Source of the DNA: Balanoglossus misakiensis | Taxonomy: Eukaryota; Hemichordata | Length of the DNA: 64,000 bases | NCBI GenBank assembly: GCA_040954595.2 | Contig: CM082587.2 | Span: 1,922,001 to 1,986,000 of the forward strand | Direction of reading: 5' to 3' | In this document: positions 49,199-60,865 of the stretch, piece after piece | Layout: each line of letters starts with the position of its first letter | Numbering within the stretch: position 1 is the stretch's first letter | Translations under genes and position numbers: made by a program | The notes under the pieces: model-generated | Told to the model about the DNA's origin: nothing | Database searches by the model: none | What the model saw: only the letters and a program-made list of their open reading frames with translations

Positions 49199-52100
49199 GT
49201 AAGCAGTTGAAAGGAGTCTGATTCCATTGCGGTTCCATATGTGACTTAATCAGTTCTGTGTTGTTCTCTTCACTACAACCATATATAGACACTTCTAATT
49301 TCTGTATGCCCATGCATATATGGTTAAAAGGGTTTGTCTATGTTTCTTAAGACTACATGTACATGGACTTTTTCACATGACCACCTATTAACTGAAAATC
49401 TCATTGGTAAGATCTCAGATAAAGTTACATCGATGTAAACCTTTTAATATGACAGATCCAAATGACTTTGATGATCTGAATGAAGTAGCCCCCAAACTGG
49501 CCAGACAGTTAGACGCGTACCAGTTCCTGTCAACATCCACTTACAACATGAGCAACAAAGTAGAGAACAGCACCAGAGGAAGAGTGATCGATCTGTCCTA
49601 CCCAGGAGGGTTAGATCTCTACTTTATGTTTGATGCATCAGCAAGTGTTGGCAAAGAAAATTTTGAAAAGGGTTTACTGTTTGCCAAAAAGCTTGTTGAA
49701 AAGGTAAGAAACTCTACCTATTTGGGAATTAATGAGGAAAAAGGCTAATTCAATATACCAGACGTGACTAATGGTGTCTTCATCATGATGATTGTTAATT
49801 GATAATGTTTTGTCTTAGGTTGGCGTATCAGATGAAGCAGGAGGCACTCGTGTTGGAGCTCTGACGTACGCTACAAAACCAGTCATTAATTTCCATGCAT
49901 CAGATGATCTGGTGACAACTGATGAGGTTATACATGTTTTGGATTCAATCAATTATGATCTTGAAGGTATCTCTCTTTCTTTCCTCTCTCTCTTTTTCTC
50001 AAGTCATTTAAGAAAGTAACACACACACACTCGCAATCATGAATTCACCATCCTCAGATAGATAATCCACGGCCATGTCCGGGTCTGCGTATCGATCGAA
50101 CCTTCTGACCCTGACCATGATTTTAAATAGTTGCCTGTCTTTGTATTTTAGATTTACAGGGTAAACGAGGCACAGCTACAAGTCTTGCTCTGGCAGATAT
50201 CAGAGAAATCATGATTCCACAGACAGAGGCTGTCCTTGACAGACCTCTGGCAAAGAAAGCTCTCTTCATCATCACTGATGGTAAGTTTTCTTTATATAAG
50301 TTACTAAGAAAAGCAAAACAAAACTGTAGTCTAACTAAAAGCAACTGGCTGCTTTCTTTCTGACCCTTCACAGTCAGAAACAAAGTCCTCTCGCTATAAT
50401 TTCTCGCATTCCACTCTCAGGAAAATCCAACATAGGAGGTGACCCCGGTGTGGAAGCTGAGAAACTGAAAGAAGAATTTGATGTTGCCATTCACTGTGTC
50501 GGAATCGGTACAGACGTCAGCAAAAAGCAGTTGGCATCAATAGTGTCCGAACCTCAAAGGGAACACCTGTTTTTCGTCCAAGATTATGAGCGCTTGGAGT
50601 GGCTGATTGATGTGGCCACGAGTAGTAAAATAGGTGAGAATGTGTTTTCAATCATGTCAGGAATAGTGAGTTTTAGGAAGCCTATCACCACACATTCACA
50701 TGGGCACATGCATGTACATTCAAACACACACACACACACACATGATTCAAAATACAGTAGACACAATATTGGAAATTCTGCCAATTTCTCCCCGTTTTTG
50801 TGAGTTAATGGCAAAAACGTTTTTTTTCCTGAAGCAGGGACCTCAAAGCTAGCACATTATGTAGAAATCAACTGGACTGAACTTCCCCTTTAATATGTCA
50901 TCTTTGTCACAGTTTGTCAGATAATATTTTACTCTGTGTCCCCAGATTATTCCCCTTGTGGATTTGCTGGCAATACAAAACTTCACACTCGTGGCCGAAT
51001 TGTTGGAGGTAATATTGCCCAAGAAGGCGCCTGGCCGTGGCAAGCAGCAATTTTCAAGGAGATAGGTGCAGGACATGTAAGAAAACGTTTGTCTTTGCAA
51101 AAAAACATGCACAGTTATTTTATGGTCTAGAAGCAAGTGGATGATTTCAGTCCTTGCAGACAGCAGGTCTCTGTCTGTCTGCCTGTCAGTGCTGGTGTGT
51201 TTTAATCACCTATCCTTGGCAGAGTGTCCTCTGACATGTATGAAATTCCTAACTTTGACTCAGTGAAGTACCATGAATTTTTATTTTTATTTTCAGTATT
51301 CAATCCTATGTGGGGGTTCGCTCATTTCTCCTGAATGGGTTTTGACGGCTGCTCATTGCTTTGAAAATACTGTATCCTCTTTAACTGCCCAGGATATTCA
51401 AGTCAGATTGGGTGAGTATTTGTGGAAATAGAAGTCCAACTTTTCCATAGACTGAATTATGGTGGTGAAAAGGTTATAGGCAAAATCATGGTTTTCTATG
51501 ATTGTCGACACTTGACTTTTTTATATTTTATTCATTGTGCAGGTGTTAACAACAGACTTGAAGATGACGACAGGAAACCTAAAGTGCAATTTTTCAATGT
51601 TGACCGCTTGATAATTCATGACGACTTTGAATTGGCAGAGCTGGATGATAATTTTGACTACGACATTGCACTGTTGCATTTGGACCGTCCGGCCATCTTG
51701 GGCCCATTTGTGAGGACCCTCTGTCTTCCAGATACCACAGAATTTCAAGTGCCTGGTAAGTTGTTCGCCAGAAGTCAAGGATGTTGCCTGGTTTGTGGCA
51801 GGCAAGTTTGCTTTGAGCATGACATGGCAATAGTCTGTTAAGCTAAAATTAGGGTGGATCGAACCCCAAAAAATCCCAACTAGTTCAGTTATGATTATTG
51901 TTAGTTGTGTATTATGCAGTGCATTCTCACGTTACTGTTGTTGGTATGTTGATGTGTTATTTGTATTTCAGATGAATTAGTCACAGCAAGGAAGTATGCT
52001 GTTGTGACCGGCTGGGGTCATTCGAGCCCGCTCGCAGAAGATGACAGGCGATCGTTTTATGACCAGGATCTCCAGCAAGTGGATGTGCCCATCCAAGAAG

Positions 52101-52498
52101 ACAACACGTGTGAAAGGAGTCTCACACGTATCGGCAAAGATGCTGATTACGAGTTCACTCCACGCATGTTCTGTGCCGGTTCGGGACGCGTGGAACCTGG
52201 CGAGACAGACATCCGTGATGCCTGCCATGGAGATTCCGGCGGTCCGATCGTCCGGGAGCTGGAAGACCCCGCTGATAGCTCATCCCGCTGGGTCCAGGTG
52301 GGAATTGTCAGCTGGGGGTACGGGTGCGCGCAGGAGGGTCACTATGGTTACTACACACACTTGCCGAGACTCATGGACTGGGTTCAGCGGAAGAGAACAG
52401 AATTTGAAAATGAACATAATGCTGAAGCCGGGGAAGTACCTGAACAAGGTGAAGTTGTAGAAGAAGCAGTGGATGTGAATCCTCAACCTGATGAATAA
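46166..52498 (+). CDS. Bf2: factor B-like protease with six CCPs (CCP6-VWA-trypsin)
   Basis: Fifteen exons encode 982 aa, from ATG 46166 to TAA 52496-52498. Order: signal peptide (1-24), CCP1-6 (25-408), VWA (about 450-654, MIDAS Asp468, Thr548, Asp583), protease (673 to about 930; His718, Asp777, Ser896), acidic tail. A factor D-type site is visible at Arg451, 16 residues before the MIDAS Asp, the same distance as in vertebrate factor B. The protease keeps a canonical activation site, GRIVGG (Arg672). It should act as the catalytic subunit of a C3 convertase-like complex. Vertebrate factor B has three CCPs; longer CCP stems occur in invertebrate homologues. Divergent to gene B and convergent with SUCO. 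Confidence 0.92.
49456..50633 (+). CDS. Bf2 exons 8-11: VWA domain
   Basis: Exons 49456-49703, 49819-49966, 50152-50280 and 50421-50633. The MIDAS reads DASAS (468-472), GTAT (547-550) and ITDG (581-584). GTAT matches the GTNT of factor B better than the GTAM of Bf1. STRGR (447-451) before VIDLSYPGG aligns with the Arg-Lys factor D cleavage site that precedes the factor B VWA domain. Four exons encode the domain here against three in Bf1, with shifted intron positions. Confidence 0.92.
50946..52498 (+). CDS. Bf2 exons 12-15: trypsin-like serine protease domain
   Basis: Exons 50946-51076, 51297-51411, 51543-51755 and 51972-52498. Motifs: GRIVGG activation site, LTAAHC, YDIALL, GDSGGP and a normal GIVSWGYGC wall. 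Asp890 at position 189 predicts trypsin-like cleavage after Arg or Lys. The last exon covers everything from TGWG to the stop, whereas Bf1 has an intron just before its catalytic Ser. That exon is visibly GC-richer than the others. The C-terminal 40 residues are acidic and probably disordered. Confidence 0.93.
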
Positions 52499-54983
52499 AG
52501 ACACTGTTGTTGAACGTGGACAATGAACACATCCGTTCCAGCTTTGTACTCATTTCTTGACATTATTTGTATCTTCCATTTCATGGAATATTACATCTTC
52601 ATTGGTCTGCTTGTCACTTTTTAAAAAAAAAGCAACAAAGTGGGTGACTACCATATTAAAGTCTATTTACAAAATTAACCACGATATATTACATGTACGC
52701 CATTTTCTTTCAGGTTTTTTTGTTAACAAAATTCTGTGTAAATCTTGGTGTAATATCATGAACGTTGAAAGACCATGATGTCAAACAGTATTTTTGACGC
52801 TACTGAAAAGAAAGTGGAAATTATGCTGTGCGTGATTTTGTACTCAATTAGGGCAATTTGCTTTTTCCTGTAATGATTTTTTTAAAGAAATAAAAGTATC
52901 AGGATGTACGATGTATTGGTAATTGTGATCCCGTGTTTTCATCCCTCACTCAAAGTGACGATTCTGACAGCTCATAGAATGCTTTTAGAGGATTTTTAGA
53001 GCGATCGTACTGTGAATCATGCAAATGTCGAGTCAGCCAGGATGCAAAGTACTACCTGAAATTGAAACAAAGAAAATGTCAACGACATAAAAACACAATC
53101 ATGGCCAATAATGGAATAAAACAATTTTGATTTATTTCTTAGTGTCTTTTTATTATTTGCCATAACTTGCATTTGTAGCACCAATTTGATATAGTTTATG
53201 CTCGATAGAACAGAATAGATACAGGAATCAAGCACGTGAACAAATGACGTGACTCACATGTTAAAGACAGCGCTACAATGTATGTAGCAGACATCACAAC
53301 TATGAACAAGGAGTACTGACGAAGTTTCAACACAAGCATGTCCGGCAAATTACACCACAATGATACAAAATAAAGACAGTTATTGAGCCTCCATTATAAT
53401 AATGTTACAACACACTAACGTCACTGGTTTCAATGCAAGATATACAGAAGCCCTTAGCACTTCGACATACATCAGTTCGGAAAGATTTACAAACGTGAAA
53501 GGAAAACCAAAATAACATCAATAATGGTGACCCCCACCCCACCCCTCCTCCGAAGGCGTATCGTAACAGAGATTGTCAGGATTAATGTCAATAAAATAAG
53601 AATATGTATTTATACAAACTGTACAGTTTAGGGCCCAAATCAATAATGGCCAAGGATACCCAGGCTTTGAAAACACTTATTTCTCTTTTGATTAGTGAAT
53701 GCGTAAATTACACCCAAGAGTTCATCAGTTCATTCCAAGAAAATGAAGCTGCCCAGATTACAATATTCAAACAACAATGAGTTGAAATTTGAAATTAAAA
53801 AAACAAACATATGGCAGATGAATCAAAAGTGTAGATATGTTAACAATAAATAATAAAATTTGGTATTTTAAATATTAGAACCCATTTCATAATTTGGGAA
53901 CATTCTTGGGGCCCCCTGTCTATTTCCTGAGGTCTGCTTAGCAGCCTTTAATGTGAGCATGGTACGTACCATATGTTAGCATAAATTTTCAGAAACATGA
54001 AAATCCACAAAAAATGATACAAGATCAAAAAGTTGAGTTTAGGAAGTCTTGTTTTCAATACATACTCAGTATGCACTAATGGTTGACAGCTCATGCCATC
54101 TCAGAAATGTATTTCTTACTTTGGGTTGATATTTTTGTGTCAGGGTCTAGAAATAGCTGCAGCAAAATATATTCAGAAATTCAACTGAACTGGGTTAGTC
54201 AAATTGAAAGTAAAAATGTAAGCTGCAATCTATATACACATACATGCCTTGTGAAATCTTATGAACAGATCTTTTATAACCATATAGTTCGAATGCAGTT
54301 CAATCTTCCTCAATGCCCCCCAGCATATTTACATACCAATGAGAAGTAAATGCAGGTCAGAAAATTGTTGTACCAGTTTTCCATTTTGCCCAGAGAAAAT
54401 ACGAATAATACCCTCCGTGATACATGTACTTGTACAGGCAAAACTCATACGTCATTTGCCATCTCAAAGTCTAGAAAAAAATATTCATATCAGAGAGAGA
54501 CTGTCAAAATAAAAGTAAATTTGGAGAAATTAAACCAGTGAACCATTTAGGTCTTCTGAGATGAAATACATGTACTTCTTGTTTTACAAGTACTGTAAGA
54601 ATTGTATGTAATCACATACAGGCAATTTTTGCAGTATTTCTAGTTCTGTGTTCAGGGGCATAGTGAATATGTTCAAGGTTGATAGTGCTGTACTCGCACT
54701 ATTTTCAGCGTCAGATCCAAAACAATTTTGGTCACTATACCAGAATTATGCCATGGAAGAATTCACATGTAATGCCCACATGATGGTTGCAAATTCAGCC
54801 ATAGCAACTTATGATTCAGTATATTTCAGTATGCAGAACAAAAAACATTCATACATATTATCAAGTGAAATAAATATTTTCTCGACAGTCTCTGTATCCG
54901 GAAACCCACTCCAGTTTGGGTTTGTATAAATCTGAAATGATTCTTTATATTGCAAATCGTCAGAACAATGAATGCCCTACTCT
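52499..54983. other. Tail-to-tail region of Bf2 (plus) and SUCO (minus)
   Basis: The Bf2 transcript probably ends soon after the AATAAA at 52889-52894. The SUCO 3-prime untranslated region must begin at 54983; a minus-strand AATAAA (TTTATT at 53131-53136) would make it about 1.85 kb long. No coding exon was found here; the open frames at 54083-54929 lack family features. Confidence 0.5.
52889..52894 (+). other. Poly(A) signal of Bf2
   Basis: AATAAA about 390 bases after the Bf2 stop. Another AATAAA overlaps the stop codon itself (near 52493) but would leave no untranslated region. Confidence 0.45.
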
Positions 54984-56715
54984 TCAGACCAAATGCCCAA
55001 CTTTCTTGCCATGTGTACTTTTTTTGTGTTTGCTGGCTGACAACGGCGGCATGTGGGTGTATCCTTTTCCGGAGCTGGCCGTGCCACATGCTTCGTACAA
55101 CGTCTCCACATTGCTGAAGTAGTGTATACTCTTTGACTTGGGAATGTGTTTACCATTGCACAAAACCTCTGGCGAGTGATTGCCATTGACGCTGCGTTTT
55201 GAATCCGTTTTGCCGTCAAATAAAAGTCCTGCACTGCTGATTTTGGTGCTTTGACGGCTCTCGACATGATTGTTGTGTGGTCGCAGTTCGGCAAAATGAG
55301 ATAATGATGACGCGGAACCAACCCTGTCTCTGCTCTTCTGTCGAGATTTTTGTTTTCTGCTGCCGTGATGTTGTTGCTTCACAGATTCTTTCTCTCCATT
55401 CTGTAATAAAGAAGAAAAATTCAACAATAAAATACTGAGACAGACACAGAGTCAATACATTTCTATCCATCAGTTGATATTCCTTTGGATTAGAATAATT
55501 CTGTTATGCTATTATCACCATTCAAATTTGTGAATGAGAGAGAAAAATTGTCTCAAATTTGAAATTCAAAATGGCCGCCAATCTCTGTGTTGAACTCTAT
55601 CAATACCAATGTCCCCAGCAACAAAAGTAAAGGCAGCTGACTTCACAAATTACCATAGAAATTCGGAACATTTTTTGCGGCAGTATTTAGATGTACTTAC
55701 TTTGTGAAGGACATTACGTAGAGGTTTGGTGGGTTCTACAATCAATAAATTACTGTAATCACCTGAAAGATAAGAAACAGCTTGTTCAGTTGTTGATGAC
55801 ACGTATGCCATTGTTGATGACACGTACACAATTGTTGATGACACGTACGCCAAGATTCATAAGATTTATCAATGCGGTACGGATTCGGATTTGAGTGAAT
55901 CAATAAAACAATACTGAAGTCCTCTAAGTCTGTGTGCCAATTAGAAACAGAACATTACCAGTGATCTGAACATCCTCGTCATCGCGATGTTTCCGTTTCA
56001 CTGTGTTCATTTCCAACTTTTTGTGACCGACAGTTCCATCCGACGAGTTCCGCCGCTTGATTTGACGTTTGGTCTTGGACGAAGTACTGACTGACACGTA
56101 CGGCTCGTCCGCTGCTGAGCTTGGACGAACCCTGTGCTGCCTGGCTGTGCAAAAGAGGAACAGGAAACTGAGAAACACCACTTCCACCAGCATCAAGAAG
56201 AAATGCCTTTCAACCATCTGCAAGAAAATTAAACAGAAAAATCGGTATCAGAGCAAAAGTCACAAACAAACGCTCAATGGAGAGACCACTAAAATAAAAG
56301 TACCTTGACATGCTTCAGCAAATCAGCTTGCCTGACTTCATGGCTTTGCATTTTTTTTTGCCAGACAGAATTAGCTTTCTTTCATTTTTACCTGCTTCTG
56401 CATCACGTGCATCTCCTTGGAAACGTCTCCAACAAGATGAGTCAAGCGATCCAACTGATTCTCCAGATTTCCAATAGCTACTTGCTGCTTCTGATCCTGT
56501 CAGAACCAAACACTTGAAGAATTAATGCATGGAAATAAAAGACTTTCATAATTTTGTACATGGTGCAGAAACATTTGTAGGATGAATGATGGCATTTTAG
56601 CATGGTTTGTTTCTTCTAAAAGCTCACCTTTTCTTCAGCCTCCTTTGATGTCTCAGATAATTTATTGATAGTTTTATCAAAATTTTTCTGCATGTCTTCC
56701 ATCTGCTTGCGATAT
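54984..56715 (-). CDS. SUCO: SUCO exons 12-16: coiled coil, transmembrane segment and tail
   Basis: Exons 56628-56715 ([19 protein letters not shown]), 56392-56496 ([20 protein letters not shown]), 55959-56217, 55701-55762 and 54984-55400. The third starts [20 protein letters not shown], the membrane segment, followed by a basic Ser-rich tail. [15 protein letters not shown] matches the LYIVEP motif of SUCO. The last exon is basic ([13 protein letters not shown]) and ends GKKVGHLV before TGA. Confidence 0.92.
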
Positions 56716-59700
56716 CTAGGGTGGAGAGAGGACATAAAGAGAATGCAATGACGCTATATGCTATACACACACTACTGATACATGTTTGACAACTTTCCCT
56801 CACAACCTTCCAACAGCCATACATTCTTACACAGCCAAAACAAGGCATTCATGCTAACATGTGCAATACTCACTTCTGACTCAGTTCTTGCAGATACTGT
56901 TGGCTCAGAGACATATTATATTCCAGATTCTTTATACGATTGTTCAGTCTCATGAAAATTGATTCTTTGTTGGCCGGAACACCTCCCACACTTCCCTTAG
57001 GCTGCTCCGTCTGTTGCCCTGCTTCCCCAACACTCTCTTTTTCTGCATAGATATCGGACGGTGACTTGGCCATGACATCTCCCAGGTCACCGTTCATGGC
57101 TTCCTTGACCCCATTTTCAGGTTCAGTCCCATCAACCACCTGTCTTTTTTCAGACTCTACCACTTGCGCAGGGGGAGGTTTGTCCCCTTTGGGAGCCTGC
57201 TCCTGTTTTGTGTCAGCTGATTTCTCTTCTGTGGCTTCCGTGGCTTCGGTAGATTTTGTAAATGTTTGTTCAGCTGGTTCTGTTTTTGACGGCGGTGTCT
57301 TCGTATCTGGCTGCACCACACGAAGATCTGGCGTTTCTGTATCCGTCTTGACTTGCTCCTTTTTATCTTCGCCTAAAACATCTTTCAAATCATCCCCTTT
57401 TCTCTGAACGCCAGTTTCACTGTCAGGTATCTTTACAGTCTTGTCAAGTTCACCTTTCAATTCTGTCTTCACCTTAGGTGCTGTCTCCTTCTCATCTTGA
57501 CTCTTCCCTTCATCTTGTTCATCAACACCTACACTTGATGTTTCGGCCTTTTGTTTCACATCAATGTCATCTTTGACACTATCTGTATCAGCAGATACCC
57601 CAGGTGGCTTCATCTCTCCATCCTTACCCTGCAACACACCTTCAGCACAACTTTTATCCTTACACTCATCTTCAACAACACTTTTCACATCCTCCTGCTT
57701 CTTTTTCTCTCCCTTTTTCTCCGCAACATTTTTCACCTTCTGTGGAGTTGGCGTTTTCACAATGAAGTCTTTACAAGTGACTGAATACATGCCTCTCATG
57801 TATTTCACATAGTTACAAACTGGTAAATATTCACTATAATCACATTTTTGGCAGTAGGTGCACGGATCGCACAAATCATTTAAAATTTGCTGCAGTGTTT
57901 TTTGCTTCTGTGGGGGTTCACTCATCTCCTCATTATTTCCATGAATCACAGTGACTTCGGGAATACATCCTTCCTCATCAGGCAGGGTCTTGCTGGTAAT
58001 ATTTCTACAGCAGCAAAGCAAACAAAAAAAGCCTGATATATCACAAAAGTGCTCCATTTATTGCTATCTATTAGTATGTGTTGGTCATGCGTGTGTACGC
58101 ATCTCTGTAGCAAAGAATTCCACACAGAGTTAGATACAGTGCCAAGTGTACAGCGAAGGATTAAATGTTCATTATTATATTTATATGTTGATAATTTAGT
58201 GTAGATGTAGATAAATTTGCTTACGGATCTTCTTCTGGAAAACAAGGCCTCAGTTCCTGTAAATCCTTGTTCGTTATATTATCTATAAATAAAATAACAA
58301 AACACAGTTCAGTACAGTATATATCATACGGAAAATCAGGCTTCCAACTCTTTAACCCTTTCACCAGCATGGTTCAGTCCAAACCCATTGTTTTCTATGG
58401 TAAGGTTGGACCTCTAAAAAGGAACTGGGGGTGAAAGGGCTACAGTACTAGTGAACCACCACTCACCAGTACATGTTGTTGGTTTTTTAGATTCCTCAGA
58501 TCCTGTAAATACTTTAGCGGCGTGTTTCACAATGTTATTGACAGCATTAGCGATGGCACCTGCAATAATGTTCGTCTTCCTCAATCCTTCCCCTGGAACC
58601 AAGTCATCCCCTGTCAGCAAATCTGGAAAGTGGTAATACAAGTAGTCAGTCAAACTTTTGAAATGTTTCAACCCCTCTGTAATTATATCAATTAGTAATT
58701 CTGTCTAATCACACACAAACCAAAATTCTCACTTAACCCATTCACCACCATGGCTTGGTCCAAATCCACTGTTTCCTATGGTAGAGTTGGACCACCAGAG
58801 AGAAATGGAGTGAAAGGGTAAAATCGCAAAAGTTTTATTGCTGATTGTTGTTTATAACAAATCTTACCTCCTTCTAAATCAGCCTCATTGCTTCCATGTT
58901 GACTCTCAGAGTCCTCAATAATTTCCTCCTCCATACTGGTCCCAAAAACACTGTGATCGTAAAAATTGAAGACAAATACTCATTATTAAAGAGTTTGTAT
59001 CCATTCGCATTCCATGACTTTCCAGGAGTACAAGAGGTCCATGAAACTTTCTGCGGAAGAGCTAGCAACTGAGTAATGGTCAAAGGATACTGATACTTCT
59101 TACAGGACAAAGTGGAAATACTCACCGGAGGATACTTATTGGACAGTAGTGTTCTGACCCAAAGAAACTCAACATTTCAACTTTCAAGTATTTTGTAAAC
59201 ATCTGTTGGTCCTGAATGGAGAAGCTTTGCAGTGTCCTGACATCTCTTGCATGGAATGTCCCCAACACATGCCATTCCCTTGTTGGGTATCTGGAAATCA
59301 TCAAACAATAGTGTTGTTCATAAATGTCTTTCCAGGGTTCTGCCCAGGTTGACTTGCGTTCTGGCTACTCACTTATACATGTACATGTATTCATCCTCAT
59401 CAATATTCATATCTGTTGCAAGTCATACCAATTCATCAAAGTATCAAAATGAGATGATCCACAAACCCACACAATCAAATGCAATTACATGAACACTATA
59501 AATAGCAGAACATATGTTGAACAGTTATCTTACCTATCGCTTGTCTGTACTCTAAAACTCTCCGGTGTCGAAGAAAAAAGTTCAAAGTTTGCTATTTCTA
59601 TATGCTTGATTTGAATGGGTTCACATAATTCCACAGTAAGCCTGGTTGATTAAAGAAAAAGATTTAAAATGTAATGATAATACTGATCATCACAGAATAG

Positions 59701-60824
59701 ACAAGTTGTATAACTTGGAGACAATCTAATTTGTGACACAATCAGAACATGTCTCTGATAACATAATCTGTCACTGATGTAGATATGAGCCTGTCTAAAT
59801 TCATCATGTGACTAGTTTAATGGTTGCAAACTCAGAAGTCCTGCACATTTTCTAGCACTCACTCACCAAATTTTTGCACTGCAGGGATTTAACATATACA
59901 CATCTCTGTTCTGCATGAGTATAGCTGAGGTGCCCTGTGCTTCAGGATTAGAAGCTACAATCTTTGCTCCACAGTCTGCAGAGGCGTGGTTTTTGCTGTT
60001 CTGATTTAAACTAAATTGTCTTTGCTGAGCGGGCAAACCAGGCCCTCCAGGCCCTGATAGAAAAACAAAGAAAATCTAGACATTAGAATATGACAACAAA
60101 ATTCCGGATTTTGGAAAAGATGAGTCTTACTATTTTGTTTGAATAATGTAATCAAACGTTTAGAATGTTTAGTTTAGAACAATTCTAGAGGTGCACACTA
60201 TGATAAGCAAAACTGGGTGAGGAGTTAATTTGTTACAAAAATGGCTGACGGGTGGTTTGAAAAGTAAGACCAAGAGACAGATACAGACAAGAATGTGAAA
60301 GTGCAACAACACTGTGTGTGATACATTACTCACCCATGCCTCTATCCTGGTTACTAGTGGCAACCAACACTGTCAGAAATGATGACAATACAACACAATG
60401 TACTAAATGATGACACCAAATGATGGGACATGATTCAAAATAAAATCTTACATGTATCATGCATGACATAATCAAAATCAAATCTTAGCATGCACACACA
60501 TAATACAGTAAAACAATATAAATTGTGTACATCATCATGCGTGGTCAGAAACATTCTACATGTATAAAATAGTACATATACGCAAATGTGAAAACACCAC
60601 TTGCTTTTTTCTTGTCCCTACTTTGAAATGAAGCAATGTTCCTCCCATGGCCCAGACAGATGAAAGTTTGGTGACTACTACCCGTAATTTTAGGAAAACA
60701 ATAGAATCTCTTTGCATAACAATTATATTGTTATGCTAAACCCCATCATAATTTACTGAGAAAAACACTACAAAGGTGTCAGTTTTATCATGTAACAGCT
60801 CTGGATGAACAGACAGACAGAGAC

Positions 60825-60865
<41 letters not shown>

